A stretch of 64,000 nt of DNA from Aureisphaera galaxeae (GCF_028561275.1 NZ_JAQQTF010000005.1:1-64000), one strand, 5' to 3'; numbered from the stretch's first letter, positions 16,238 to 25,773 are shown. A program made the numbers and translations. The notes: a model not told the origin generated them from the sequence alone.

Positions 16238-17515
16238 ATGAAAATTGAAGACAGAATTCAAGAGTTAGTCACAGATTGGACGGTGAATCCGCGTTGGAAA
16301 GGCATTGAAAGGCCTTACACTGCGGCCGAAGTTGTAAAACTTCAGGGCTCCTATAAATTGGAGCACAGTATTGCTCGTTTAGGGGCAGAAAAACTGTGGA
16401 ACAAATTGCAACATCAGGACTTCGTAGCTGGCTTGGGTGCTTTGACGGGAAATCAGGCAGTGCAGGAAGTGGAAGCTGGTTTGGAAGCAATCTATTTAAG
16501 TGGTTGGCAGGTTGCGGCCGATGCTAACTTGGCGGGCGATATGTATCCCGATCAGTCCCTGTATCCTGCCAATAGTGTGCCTTCTGTCGTTAAGCGAATT
16601 AATAAAGCTCTATTGCGTCGCGACCAGATACAATGTGTGAATGGAAATGAAGATAAGTTAGACTATTTGGTGCCCATAGTTGCTGATGCAGAAGCTGGTT
16701 TCGGTGGAAACTTAAATGCTTTTGAATTGATGAAGTCCATGATCGAAAGCGGAACTTCTGGAGTTCACTTCGAGGATCAGTTAAGTTCAGCAAAAAAATG
16801 TGGTCATCTCGGAGGAAAGGTGTTGGTGCCTACCCAAGAAGCCATCAATAAGTTAGTCGCTGCTCGATTGGCGGCCGATGTGATGGGAGTGCCTACAGTT
16901 ATCATTGCAAGGACGGATGCCGATTCGGCGGGATTGCTAACTAGTAATATCGATGATAGGGATGAAGTATTTATCACTGGTGAAAGAACCAAAGAAGGCT
17001 TCTTTCGGGTGAAAAGCGGTATTGAGCAGGGAATTGCCAGAGGATTGAGTTATGCTCCTTATGCCGATTTGCTTTGGATGGAAACTTCCAATCCCGATTT
17101 GGAATATGCCAGACAATTTGCCGAGGCGATTCATGCTCAGTATCCTGGGAAAATTCTAGCCTATAACTGTTCCCCTTCCTTTAATTGGGCCGCTAAATTG
17201 AGTGTGGCCGAAATGGAAACCTTCCGAGAGGAGCTGGCGGCTATGGGGTATAAGTTTCAGTTTATCACCTTGGCAGGGTTCCACGCGCTAAACACGAGTA
17301 TGTTCGAATTGTCTAAGGCCTATAAGGAAAGGGGAATGGCCGGGTATTCCGAATTGCAGGAACGCGAGTTTGCCCTTCAGAAGGATGGATTCAATGCAGT
17401 GAAGCATCAAGGATTTGTGGGTACAACCTATTTCGATGCCGTTCAGAATACAGTAACGGCAGGAGCATCAAGCACAGTAGCTATGAAGGATAGTACAGAA
17501 GTAGCTCAATTCTAA
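16238..17515 (+). CDS. aceA: isocitrate lyase
   Basis: Cleaves isocitrate to succinate and glyoxylate, the entry to the glyoxylate shunt. The 425-residue protein carries the family signature [10 protein letters not shown], containing the catalytic Cys, the metal-binding [22 protein letters not shown] and [10 protein letters not shown]. Length fits the short bacterial type. It is in the same direction as aceB with a 72-base gap lacking a terminator, so the two form an operon that the divergent RamB-like protein probably controls. A terminator follows at 17537. Confidence 0.97.
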   Translation: MKIEDRIQELVTDWTVNPRWKGIERPYTAAEVVKLQGSYKLEHSIARLGAEKLWNKLQHQDFVAGLGALTGNQAVQEVEAGLEAIYLSGWQVAADANLAGDMYPDQSLYPANSVPSVVKRINKALLRRDQIQCVNGNEDKLDYLVPIVADAEAGFGGNLNAFELMKSMIESGTSGVHFEDQLSSAKKCGHLGGKVLVPTQEAINKLVAARLAADVMGVPTVIIARTDADSAGLLTSNIDDRDEVFITGERTKEGFFRVKSGIEQGIARGLSYAPYADLLWMETSNPDLEYARQFAEAIHAQYPGKILAYNCSPSFNWAAKLSVAEMETFREELAAMGYKFQFITLAGFHALNTSMFELSKAYKERGMAGYSELQEREFALQKDGFNAVKHQGFVGTTYFDAVQNTVTAGASSTVAMKDSTEVAQF

Positions 17516-17536
17516 AAAAAGAGTTTCTATATACAA

Positions 17537-17568
17537 AAGAGTTGTCCCGTTGAGGCAGCTCTTTTTTT
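17537..17568. terminator. terminator after aceA
   Basis: A ten-pair stem (AAGAGTTGTC with GGCAGCTCTT, two G-U pairs) is followed by seven T on the plus strand. It ends at the stop of the convergent cyclase gene and may act both ways. Confidence 0.75.
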
Positions 17569-18667
17569 ATGAGGCATATTGTACATCGAATAATTGTATG
17601 GGCTCCTCTTTACCGCGGAGCATCATTTTTTCCCTTTCATGAAAGGTTAGTGTAGGGTCGGGTTGCAAACGTTCTTTCAATTTTTCCGAAATCAATGTTT
17701 TGGAGTTGAGGTTGTTGCATTCTGCTTGTATCCGAGCCGTGGTGTTGAGCACATCCCCCGTATAAATGACATCTTTTTTGATGATTCCTATGATACCTGT
17801 AGTCACTTCCCCAATATGCAGTCCCGCTTTGAATTCAGGAACCCGACCGAATTGAGACATATAATCATCTCTTTTTTGTTCGAAGGCTTCCGAAATTTTT
17901 GAAAAGCATCGGATGCAATTGTTGTTGTAAAGTCCAGATTTCTCTGTCCAAGTAACCACGATTTCATCGCCCACATATTGATAGACCTCACCGGAGGTTT
18001 CCAAAATGGCAGAGGTCATGTCGGCATAATAGGCTTTCAACAGCTTAAAATAAGTTTCATGTCCCATTTTTTCAGCAATGGTCGTAGAGGACTTCATATC
18101 CAGGAACATAAAGATTCTATTTTCCTGATTTGGCTCGTGATACTTTCCCAGGAACGTTCCGATAATACCATTACCTAAGTGCTCTTCTATATCGGAATAA
18201 AACACGGCAAGTCCCGATATGACAACTATGAAGAGAATGACACTCCAAAACGCGTACGTTCCAACAAATTGGGAGATACTTTCTATAATGACCGGATCGA
18301 AAACTGGTTCTTCGTACAGCAAGGAATTGGAAATGAGTGTTAATCCAATGAGGAAGAACAGAATGAACAGAAAGTAGAAAACCGATTTGAAGATGAATTT
18401 TTGCCAAAAGGGATTCCGTCTAAAAAGCTTCTTTAGCCAGAACACTTCGATGACACCTTGTATGATCCCTACACCAAAACCCCCAATACAGGTATTGGTT
18501 AAAGAATTGATGAAGCCGTATTTATTTCCTGTGGTCGGATAATGGGTTAATGTGCCGATAAGGCCATATTCCAGTAAGACATACACAAACCCGAAAAGCA
18601 ACCATATAAATCCGAAGGGAAGTATTTGCCGTATATAGCGCTTTTGTTTGGCGTATCTCATTGACAT
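17567..18667 (-). CDS. membrane-bound class III adenylate/guanylate cyclase
   Basis: From the ATG at 18667 this is a 366-residue protein. The N-terminal half has four to five hydrophobic segments (such as FGFIWLLFGFVYVLL and FYFLFILFFLIGLTLI). The C-terminal half is a class III nucleotide cyclase domain with the metal-binding FLDMKSSTTIAEKMGH and YVGDEIVVTW, and AGLHIGEVTTGIIG. It probably makes cAMP or cGMP in response to a membrane signal. An extension of the frame to 18835 would read through the tmRNA terminator, so it is rejected. A CYTH/PilZ effector is not visible nearby, so targets are unknown. Confidence 0.85.
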   Translation of the reverse strand: MSMRYAKQKRYIRQILPFGFIWLLFGFVYVLLEYGLIGTLTHYPTTGNKYGFINSLTNTCIGGFGVGIIQGVIEVFWLKKLFRRNPFWQKFIFKSVFYFLFILFFLIGLTLISNSLLYEEPVFDPVIIESISQFVGTYAFWSVILFIVVISGLAVFYSDIEEHLGNGIIGTFLGKYHEPNQENRIFMFLDMKSSTTIAEKMGHETYFKLLKAYYADMTSAILETSGEVYQYVGDEIVVTWTEKSGLYNNNCIRCFSKISEAFEQKRDDYMSQFGRVPEFKAGLHIGEVTTGIIGIIKKDVIYTGDVLNTTARIQAECNNLNSKTLISEKLKERLQPDPTLTFHEREKMMLRGKEEPIQLFDVQYAS

Positions 18668-18804
18668 AAAGATAGGGAATCTGCTTTGTTTTTTGGTTCG
18701 ATATATCTGATGGACAAACAGGGAGTACCTACGGTGATCCCTACTAGCTTCAGTCCTGCAAATAGAAATCTCTTGTTTGCTGTGCAAACAAACGTCTTCA
18801 AATA

Positions 18805-18839
18805 AAAAATGCCTCATAAGCAAGCTTACAGGCATTTTT
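18805..18839 (-). terminator. terminator of the tmRNA gene
   Basis: The arms AAAAATGCCT and AGGCATTTTT pair perfectly, with an inner TAAG/CTTA pairing within the loop. On the minus strand the stem ends in a U-run. It lies 37 bases beyond the tmRNA 3' end. Confidence 0.85.
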
Positions 18840-18875
18840 GTATTTAAATCCGTAGCAGAGATTTCTGCTTGATCG

Positions 18876-19270
18876 TGGAGCCGGAGGGAGTCGAACCCTC
18901 GTCCAAACGTGCAACTGCACCGCTTTCTACATGTTTAGTTTTTGTTCAGATTTTAGACCCCTTGCCGGTCAAAAACTACCAACGTAGGGCTTAGCTTCTT
19001 AAATTTTGCAGGAATATCGAAGCCCTATTCCCGCTAGGTTTACTTTTACGAAGTCACTAAATCAATTGCCGTAAACCAAGGCCATTGAGTGACTTCCTGC
19101 TTGTCTACCTTGTAGACCGAGGCACTATCCTACTATGATTCAGATTATGCAGCTAGGGCGTAGTTATTATCGCCGTTTAAAAAAGATGAAATATGATATT
19201 TACGAGCTGTATCTCAGCGCTCGACATGCTTACTGTACCGTTAGACCCGCTGTCAAAACCAGTCGGCCCC
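18876..19270 (-). ncRNA. ssrA: transfer-messenger RNA (tmRNA)
   Basis: About 395 bases. On the minus strand it begins GGGGCCGACTGGTTTTGACA and ends GGTTCGACTCCCTCCGGCTC plus CA, giving the tRNA-like acceptor stem (GGGGCCG with CGGCTCC, one G-U) and the T-arm GGTTCGA. The resume codon and tag lie at 19174-19145 and read GDNNYALAA followed by TAA, the Ala-Ala-ending proteolysis tag expected of a flavobacterium. With SmpB it rescues stalled ribosomes. Only the discriminator A follows the acceptor stem, so the CCA end is not genomically encoded. A strong terminator follows at 18839-18805. Confidence 0.95.
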
Positions 19271-19299
19271 ATGGTGTTTCAATGAACGATTGAAGTCTG

Positions 19300-19327
19300 C
19301 AAAGATACACCAAAAAGCCTATCTTTG
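19300..19327. promoter_or_regulatory. paired divergent -7 boxes for ssrA and the downstream dehydrogenase
   Basis: TATCTTTG occurs on the minus strand at 19307-19300 (towards ssrA, about 30 bases from its mature 5' end) and on the plus strand at 19320-19327 (towards the gene at 19383). Both match TAnnTTTG exactly and both continue into GCA. They form an inverted repeat with a 12-base spacer, so the two promoters overlap and may compete. No clear -33 box is present for either. Confidence 0.65.
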
Positions 19328-19382
19328 CACTCGCCTTTTAAAAACGAGGCTTCGTTTCATTTAAAATCAAAAAGTATTCCAA

Positions 19383-20594
19383 ATGGCTTTCACCTTTGCT
19401 ATTATCAAAGAACGTAAGAATCCACCTGACCGACGTGTCGTTTTTTCACCCGAAAAGTGCCAAGAAGTCATTCAAGAGTTTCCCGAAGCTAATATCGTCG
19501 TGGAAAATTCGGACATCCGCATTTTTTCAGATGATGCCTATGCGGCCAAAGGATTAACCGTTTCTGAAGATGTTACCACAGCAGATGTGATGCTGGGCGT
19601 GAAGGAAGTTCCTGTAGATGCCCTTATTCCAAATAAAAAATACTTTTTCTTTAGTCATACGATTAAAAAGCAACCCTACAACCGCAAATTGTTACGGGCC
19701 ATTCTCGATAAGAAAATCGAACTTTATGATCATGAGACTATCGTAAAAGAGAGCGGAGCGCGTCTTATCGGTTTCGGTCGATATGCTGGATTGGTAGGGG
19801 CTTACAACGGATTTCGCTTGATGGGACAGCGCGATGGATTGTTCGAACTTCCCAAAGTGGAACACTTGGCAGATTTGAATGAAGTAAAACAAGAATTGGA
19901 CAAAATTTCCCTGCCGAATATTAAGATACTACTTACAGGAACCGGAAAAGTGGCTCTAGGAGCCAAGGAGATCTTGGATCATCTTCAAATTCGTGAGGTA
20001 AGCGATGAAGCCTACCTTACTCAGGACTTCAATGAGCCTGTATATTGCCGTGCCGATGTTACCGAATATGTACGTCGTGCCGATGGTCAACCCATGGATA
20101 AATATGCATTTTATACAGACCCCAGTAATCATGAAAGTGACTTCATGCAATATGCAGCTGTTTCCGATTTCTTTATTGCAGGTCATTTCTATGGGGATGG
20201 GGCTCCTTATCTATTCACTAGGGAAGATGCCAAACAACCTGAATTCAAAATCAATTTAGTGGCCGATGTTTCTTGTGATATCGACGGCCCTGTGGCCAGT
20301 ACGATTCGCCCTTCAACGATTGCCGATCCGTTTTACGCCTATGATCCCATTTCAGAAAGCGAAGTGCCTGTGGGTACCTCGGGTTCCATTGGGGTAATGG
20401 CTGTGGACAATTTGCCTTGTGAATTGCCCAAGGACGCCAGTGAAGGATTTGGGGATATGTTTATGGAGTATGTTATCCCTGCTTTCTTCAACAATGATGC
20501 TGACGGAATTTTAGAACGTGCCCGTATGACTACTTCCGAAGGAACCCTTACCGAACGGTATAGCTACCTTCAGGATTATGTAGACGGAAAATAG
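19383..20594 (+). CDS. NAD(P)-dependent oxidoreductase of the AlaDH/saccharopine dehydrogenase type
   Basis: A 403-residue cytoplasmic protein. The N-terminal half (FAIIKERKNPPDRRVVFSPE and FFFSHTIKKQPYN) matches the AlaDH/PNT N-terminal fold, which is shared by alanine dehydrogenase and LYS1-type saccharopine dehydrogenase. The Rossmann glycine loop ILLTGTGKVALGA comes near residue 180. The HTIKKQPYNRKLL stretch is more like lysine-forming saccharopine dehydrogenase than alanine dehydrogenase. Substrate is therefore uncertain (an amino acid or a saccharopine-like imine). It is transcribed alone from its own -7 box. Confidence 0.65.
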   Translation: MAFTFAIIKERKNPPDRRVVFSPEKCQEVIQEFPEANIVVENSDIRIFSDDAYAAKGLTVSEDVTTADVMLGVKEVPVDALIPNKKYFFFSHTIKKQPYNRKLLRAILDKKIELYDHETIVKESGARLIGFGRYAGLVGAYNGFRLMGQRDGLFELPKVEHLADLNEVKQELDKISLPNIKILLTGTGKVALGAKEILDHLQIREVSDEAYLTQDFNEPVYCRADVTEYVRRADGQPMDKYAFYTDPSNHESDFMQYAAVSDFFIAGHFYGDGAPYLFTREDAKQPEFKINLVADVSCDIDGPVASTIRPSTIADPFYAYDPISESEVPVGTSGSIGVMAVDNLPCELPKDASEGFGDMFMEYVIPAFFNNDADGILERARMTTSEGTLTERYSYLQDYVDGK

Positions 20595-20687
20595 CAGGGT
20601 AATTTTCAATTAAGCTAGGTGTAAAAGGTTCTTTGTCTGACAATTAATGTCTTTCGTCGATAAATTTGAGGGATTCAACGAATTTTC

Positions 20688-20704
20688 TTACGGTTAAACC
20701 GTAA
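20688..20704. promoter_or_regulatory. 17-bp perfect palindrome upstream of a secreted-protein gene
   Basis: TTACGGTT-A-AACCGTAA has eight-base perfect arms and lies 48 bases before the ATG at 20752, upstream of a weak -7-like TATTATTG (20721-20728). Operator candidate; the regulator is unknown. Confidence 0.45.
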
Positions 20705-20751
20705 TATATCGATTATTTGCTATTATTGTTAGACAAATCGCCGCCCCACAA

Positions 20752-21339
20752 ATGAAAAAAATACTACTCCCCTTAGTTCTCCTCTGTGTTAGTTTTCAAC
20801 TATTTAGTCAAGTAGGTATCAATACCACCTCACCATCTACAACATTAGATGTAAATGGAACCATTAGGGTGAGGGGGATCAAATCTGAGTTGGTCGAAAC
20901 GGAAGCGATTCGGATTATAGGGGTAGATGCATCCGGTAATTTCGTTGAAGTCGAAATCGGAGATAATGTTATTTTGGAGGACAATGTCCTTCGCGCCGTA
21001 GAAAACAAATACAGTTTCGCCAATACAGATCCTATATCTGTAGGGCAAGTAGATGATTTCGATCTTATTGTATTACCTGGAGAGCCCAATGATGATAAGA
21101 AGATCATTCGCTTCATAACCACGGTTGGGGATATCGACCTAACCGGTATTAAAGCAGGTGAGAATGGTCAAGTGATTTGGCTAATGGCTTATAGTGGACG
21201 TATAAAGATTCGAGGTAATGATCTTTCTTCCGATCCAGAAAACCGTATCCTCGCAGGTACTGTAACATTGCAACAATATGAAATGATTCAATTGGTGTAC
21301 GACGAAACCTTGCAAAAGTGGATTATCATGGACTTCTAA
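20752..21339 (+). CDS. secreted hypothetical protein with GINTTSP motif
   Basis: A 195-residue exported protein. The signal peptide (MKKILLPLVLLCVSFQLFSQ) is followed directly by VGINTTSPSTTLDVNGTIRV. This motif is common at the N-terminus of flavobacterial secreted proteins that often end in tail-fibre-like (S74-related) domains. Here the remainder is a compact beta-rich region (IKAGENGQVIWLMAYSGRIKI) resembling the stem of such proteins; no S74 peptidase domain and no T9SS tail follow. Function unknown. A strong terminator ends the unit. Confidence 0.75.
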   Translation: MKKILLPLVLLCVSFQLFSQVGINTTSPSTTLDVNGTIRVRGIKSELVETEAIRIIGVDASGNFVEVEIGDNVILEDNVLRAVENKYSFANTDPISVGQVDDFDLIVLPGEPNDDKKIIRFITTVGDIDLTGIKAGENGQVIWLMAYSGRIKIRGNDLSSDPENRILAGTVTLQQYEMIQLVYDETLQKWIIMDF

Positions 21340-21357
21340 TCCAACCTCATAAGAAGT

Positions 21358-21391
21358 GAAAAAGTGCGCTGTATCAAGCGCACTTTTTTAT
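21358..21391 (+). terminator. intrinsic terminator
   Basis: GAAAAAGTGCGC pairs with GCGCACTTTTTT around an eight-base loop, with a T-run continuing into TATTTTG. Confidence 0.9.
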
Positions 21392-21443
21392 TTTGATTCA
21401 ATCAAGCAGTTTAGATTCATGGAATATACCGAACATTAAACCA

Positions 21444-23663
21444 TTAGGCTTCCACTTTCAAATGTTTGGAAATTACTTCTATGAAGTCGTGTTGCTTGTA
21501 GGGTTTAATGATAAAATGTTCGAACAGGTTTGTGTTCGCGTCGATGGTGATTTTTTCTTCTTCTACTGCCGTTAGGGCGATAATGGGGATATTTTTGTTG
21601 ATAGTTTTGATGATTTTTGAAGCTTCAATCCCATTCATTTTAGGCATGTTTATGTCCATGAGGATCAAATCCACTTCTGTTGTTTCCACCCTATGTATTC
21701 CTTCCCTTCCGTCATTAGCCACAAGAATGGTCGCTCCATACTTTTCCAACGTCTTTTGTGTGACCAGTAGATTGATTCTATTGTCATCTACGATTAAAAC
21801 ACGAAAGCCTTTAAGCGTTTCTGGCGAGTGCTCTCTTTGGAATTCGATTGCCCCTGTATTTTCGGTTGCTATCTCGAAATTTAATTTGAAAGAGGCAGAA
21901 GTCCCTTCATTTACTTTACTGGAAATATGAATATGCGAATTGAGCAGGGACAGTAGTTTCTTCACAATGGGCAAGCCTAAGCCTGTGCCTTGGTGTTCGT
22001 AATTGGAACGCGTCGTAGAAAATTCAGAAAAAATATAACCCAGCTTATCTTCCGGGATTCCCATTCCGTTGTCCGTAACGTTAAAATGGAGGTACACCCT
22101 GTTGTCTTCCTGTCTATCGCAAAGAACCCGAATATCTATGCGTCCATTATGCGTAAACTTGGAAGCATTACTCACTAGATTCATTAGAATTTGCGAAAGC
22201 TTTATGTCATCACCAATTAATAATTGCGGAATGACTTCATCTATATGAGGAACATAGGTGTTTGGGTACGTGGTGTTAAGAAACTTGGTAGATTTAATAA
22301 CGTTATCTATTAAATCCCTGAGGTTGAAAACGGAATGCTTTAATTTCTCGTTTCCCTTGCGCGTAGTAGTGAGCTGAAGGACATTGTTGATTAACGAAAG
22401 TAGGTAATCTGCCGAAAACTTGAGCGAACTTAGGTTTTCGGATTGATGCGTTAATGTTTTATCGTCCTTTAATTGGGATGAAATACCTATGATTCCATAT
22501 AATGGAGTTCTTAATTCATGAGTAATATTGGCAAAGAGGCGACTTTTCGCCTTTGCCTGTGCTTCACTCTCTTCCTTAGCCTCGAGGAAGAGTTTGTTTT
22601 TTTCTACCAAGCTTTTGAATAACCTTCTTCTTTTTAGGTTGGAAATGAATAGAAAAGCTGAAAAGAGGAGAAGGATCCCTGAGGCGATCTTGATCCAAAA
22701 TATCGTGGTTTGACGCTTAGTTTCTTGCCTGTCGATTTCGTTTTGAAGTGTTTGGGCTTTTAGTTCCTGCTCGTATTGATTTAGTTTAAATTTACCCGTA
22801 ACTGTTTCCAGCGCCTGCATCTTATCGGCTTCATACTTTTTACTTTTATATTCGTCCGCTTCCAACAAATGAGTGACCGCATCTTCAAAATTGCCTAATT
22901 CTATTTGGGTTTTGGCAGCTACCTCGTTCGCGTCTATAAGCGCTTCGTCGTAACCCGAGCTTCTTGCTAGGCGTATACTTTCCAACAAAAAGGGAAGAGC
23001 GATCTCGGGTTCCTTTTTTAGATAATGTAATCGACCAGAAATAAGTTGAGCAACGGCTTGATAAGCTTCTGCTTTTACTTTGGTAGCATAGATTTGCGTT
23101 CGGTCCACATATTTTTCTCCCTCACTTATTCTGTTGAGATCAAGACTTTGTTCGGAAATGTTGTAGTTCAATATGAACAGGTGGGTAGTGTCTTTCAACT
23201 TTTCGGCTAGGGGAAGTGCTTCTTTATATTTTAAGATAGCTAAATCCTTTTTTCCTTGAAGGGCATACATATTTCCCAAATCAATACGTGCCGTAGTGAG
23301 GCTTCGGGTGGTATCGTTGTTTTTTTCAGCTTCTTGGATGGTTCTGAAAAATATGCGTTTGGCCTCAACGGTGTCGTTTGTTTGAAGAAAGGCATTACCA
23401 ATTAGGCTGGATACCCTAAAAATGGCGGTACGATCCTCTATCTGCTTCGCGAGCCTTAGGGTTTCTTCACCCACTGCTATGGTCTGTGCAAAATTGTTGC
23501 TATAGAACTGCTTTCTTACAAACTTTACCAAAGTGTCTACTCGCTCTTGTTTAGAGAGTACAATAGAGTCGTTGGTTGCGTTGATTTCAGTTTGGCCTAT
23601 ACATAAGTTACCCCATAGAAAGGGTATAAGAAACAGGGCTTGGGTCGTTAGTTTTAGATTCAA
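21444..23663 (-). CDS. TPR-containing hybrid sensor histidine kinase/response regulator
   Basis: A 739-residue protein. A signal peptide (residues 1-24) leads to a periplasmic TPR sensor of about six repeats (40-290) and one transmembrane helix (about 321-343). The HisKA domain has phospho-acceptor His382 in FANITHELRTPLYG. The HATPase follows (N box LMNLVSNASKF, G boxes DNGMGIP and GTGLGL). A C-terminal receiver domain (about 620-735) has Asp670 in LILMDINMPKMNG. All key residues are intact. There is no DNA-binding output, so a phosphorelay partner elsewhere is needed. The start appears to be TTG at 23663; no ATG suits the signal peptide. Confidence 0.92.
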   Translation of the reverse strand: MNLKLTTQALFLIPFLWGNLCIGQTEINATNDSIVLSKQERVDTLVKFVRKQFYSNNFAQTIAVGEETLRLAKQIEDRTAIFRVSSLIGNAFLQTNDTVEAKRIFFRTIQEAEKNNDTTRSLTTARIDLGNMYALQGKKDLAILKYKEALPLAEKLKDTTHLFILNYNISEQSLDLNRISEGEKYVDRTQIYATKVKAEAYQAVAQLISGRLHYLKKEPEIALPFLLESIRLARSSGYDEALIDANEVAAKTQIELGNFEDAVTHLLEADEYKSKKYEADKMQALETVTGKFKLNQYEQELKAQTLQNEIDRQETKRQTTIFWIKIASGILLLFSAFLFISNLKRRRLFKSLVEKNKLFLEAKEESEAQAKAKSRLFANITHELRTPLYGIIGISSQLKDDKTLTHQSENLSSLKFSADYLLSLINNVLQLTTTRKGNEKLKHSVFNLRDLIDNVIKSTKFLNTTYPNTYVPHIDEVIPQLLIGDDIKLSQILMNLVSNASKFTHNGRIDIRVLCDRQEDNRVYLHFNVTDNGMGIPEDKLGYIFSEFSTTRSNYEHQGTGLGLPIVKKLLSLLNSHIHISSKVNEGTSASFKLNFEIATENTGAIEFQREHSPETLKGFRVLIVDDNRINLLVTQKTLEKYGATILVANDGREGIHRVETTEVDLILMDINMPKMNGIEASKIIKTINKNIPIIALTAVEEEKITIDANTNLFEHFIIKPYKQHDFIEVISKHLKVEA

Positions 23664-23805
23664 AAGTTGAATTTGGGGGTATCAAGATATCTTTTTTTTT
23701 GTTAAAACCCAACGAAATCAATGGATTAGGTGTATAAAAGAGATGGGAAAACCGTAATATTTGATAAAAACATGCTTCCGAAAGCTTTGAAAGGCCTACA
23801 GGGGT

Positions 23806-25773
23806 TTATTTGCTAATAACAATGGGCTCCTTGGTGGTAATCTGAACCGTTTTCGAAAAGAAATCCTTTAGCGCATCATAATATTCGGGCGAAAATTCGT
23901 GCTGATTCAATTTAAAATTGAGACGGACACCAATAACACCATCGGCTTCGTTGTAGACAACACTGCAGATGCCTGCATCGTCAGGTAATTTTAAGGTCTT
24001 ATTGGTTGGTAAGGTTTTTACCGAAAGGCTTTCGTCTAACGTAAATCTTGCGAGATAGGTATAGATCATAGGATATCCCATTTCAACCAAATAATCCCGA
24101 CTTTCCAACTTAAAGGGGTTCTCATTTAAATATTCCAGTAAGAAAAAGGTGGGCAGATAAAAATCGTTTCCAATAAGTTCGGCCTCCATTTCAATGTCAT
24201 AGGTTTCCTTCAGGTTTTTCTCCAGATCCTTAAAATTCTCGATTTCCAAATTGGAGACTTCCAAAGTTTCATGTAGTTGCTCCTTCTCGCCAGTATAATC
24301 GTCTTTCGTAGCGCTACCAATATCGAATCGCTTCGTACGGCCAAAATAACCCATATGTTGTTCCCCCACTTTGCCCGTAACAAGTCCATCCCCGTCTATA
24401 GTGAGTACAGAATTTACAAATATGACATTCTTTTTATGAGGTGTAATAGGGTGCCAATAGCTCCCATTTTTAAAATCCATGATGCGCCCTACACTATTGA
24501 GTGCCCTAAAAGGAACGATGCCAAAAGGAGTGTACTTGTCCGCCGCATCCAGATAATACTCGTTGTCCCCAATTTTAAGCCACGCCATGACATAGTTGAA
24601 CTCAGTAAGTACAGGGAACAATTGATTGGGAATACCCGCTTCCCTGGTGGCGCTAAGAACCAATTGGGTGTCTTCCAGTCCTGCGGCACGTAGCGCATTG
24701 ATTAAGGAAAGATTAATTTCGGCCAAGTTTCCAGAACCCGTATTGAAGGCCTTTTTTACATCGATGTCACTAAAGATGCGATACTTACCATTCCAAGTAT
24801 AGTGATCTTGTATGAAATAGTACACGGCTTTTGCCTTTTCCAAAGGATCTGAAATGGTTTGGATATTCTCAGGTAACTGGTTTCCGAAAAACGATTTGGA
24901 TTTAAGCTGTCGCCCCATGGCTTTATCCGTACGGAATTCTTTATCTACATCTCTCCATTCCTTGGTGTGTTTGGTGCGTTTCCCTTGAAAGTCGAAGCTT
25001 TCCTTGAGCTCGTATTTAACCCTGGCAATGTAGTTCTCCCTGGCCAACATAAAATCTTCTTCTTTAAATGCAGGTACATTGTTCATTACATAGAACTCAT
25101 AGGTGCAATCTGCGGCATCTCCATACCCATCTACCGAAAAACAGTTCTTTTTAACGGAAGTATCGTGGGTATCTAGTTTTCTTCCTCCAAAAAGCCCGAT
25201 TCTGTAGGTGTAATTTCCCGGTATCTCAGAAATGAACTCACTATAAATCGTAGGATAATCTCCTTGGAATTCCCACTCGTAGGTATGAAAGTAAGGGGAT
25301 TCTACAGTGTAGGTATATTCTAGAATACTACCATTCTTTACATTGGGAAAAGTGAAGGTTTCGAAACGCCAATTTTCATAGGGATCTTTAGTGAAGATAT
25401 CTTTTCCGCTTACGTATGTCATCGTTCCGTTGTAATGGGTTACGGCTTTAATATCCTTTACCACCATTCCCGACTTTCCTTCTTTATAATAGGGTATTTC
25501 TATGGTAGCACCTTTAAATCGATCCACATTGAGCACCTTAATTTTTTTATGAACTACCTTTTTTATTTGAAGGTATCTATGTTCGTTGAGAATTACCGAA
25601 ACTTTCCCTTGCGAATACAACTCGACAGCGGCTGCTTCTGGATCATCTGGATATGTTTTCATGAACAATTCTTCTTGGGAAGGCTTCCCGAATGCTACTT
25701 CTTTCTTTTTTTGGGCAGTTAATGTACTGATTAACAGTAAAGAGATAAGCGTGCAGTATATTCTGAAATTCAT
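23806..25773 (-). CDS. DUF3857 protein with a degenerate transglutaminase-like domain
   Basis: A 655-residue exported protein (signal peptide MNFRIYCTLISLLLISTLTA). The N-terminal part is the DUF3857 beta domain (VKHNGTMTY-like region and FPNVKNGSILEYTY). The middle (about 300-400) is a transglutaminase-like fold (ALEKAKAVYYFIQDHYTWNG), and the rest is a C-terminal beta domain. Where active transglutaminases carry Gly-x-Cys, the sequence reads TGSGNLAEINLSL, so the nucleophile appears missing. The protein may be a non-catalytic periplasmic scaffold. It is followed 30 bases upstream by the DUF1361 gene on the same strand. Function unknown. Confidence 0.85.
   Translation of the reverse strand: MNFRIYCTLISLLLISTLTAQKKKEVAFGKPSQEELFMKTYPDDPEAAAVELYSQGKVSVILNEHRYLQIKKVVHKKIKVLNVDRFKGATIEIPYYKEGKSGMVVKDIKAVTHYNGTMTYVSGKDIFTKDPYENWRFETFTFPNVKNGSILEYTYTVESPYFHTYEWEFQGDYPTIYSEFISEIPGNYTYRIGLFGGRKLDTHDTSVKKNCFSVDGYGDAADCTYEFYVMNNVPAFKEEDFMLARENYIARVKYELKESFDFQGKRTKHTKEWRDVDKEFRTDKAMGRQLKSKSFFGNQLPENIQTISDPLEKAKAVYYFIQDHYTWNGKYRIFSDIDVKKAFNTGSGNLAEINLSLINALRAAGLEDTQLVLSATREAGIPNQLFPVLTEFNYVMAWLKIGDNEYYLDAADKYTPFGIVPFRALNSVGRIMDFKNGSYWHPITPHKKNVIFVNSVLTIDGDGLVTGKVGEQHMGYFGRTKRFDIGSATKDDYTGEKEQLHETLEVSNLEIENFKDLEKNLKETYDIEMEAELIGNDFYLPTFFLLEYLNENPFKLESRDYLVEMGYPMIYTYLARFTLDESLSVKTLPTNKTLKLPDDAGICSVVYNEADGVIGVRLNFKLNQHEFSPEYYDALKDFFSKTVQITTKEPIVISK

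Noticed and set aside
18668-18835. N-terminal extension of the cyclase by 56 residues
   Set aside because: The frame is open, but it reads across the tmRNA terminator hairpin and lacks membrane or family features. The ATG at 18667 directly precedes the helices.
18876-18960. A tRNA gene suggested by GGTTCGA and an acceptor-like stem
   Set aside because: The 5' half lies almost 400 bases away and there is a tag reading frame, so this is tmRNA.
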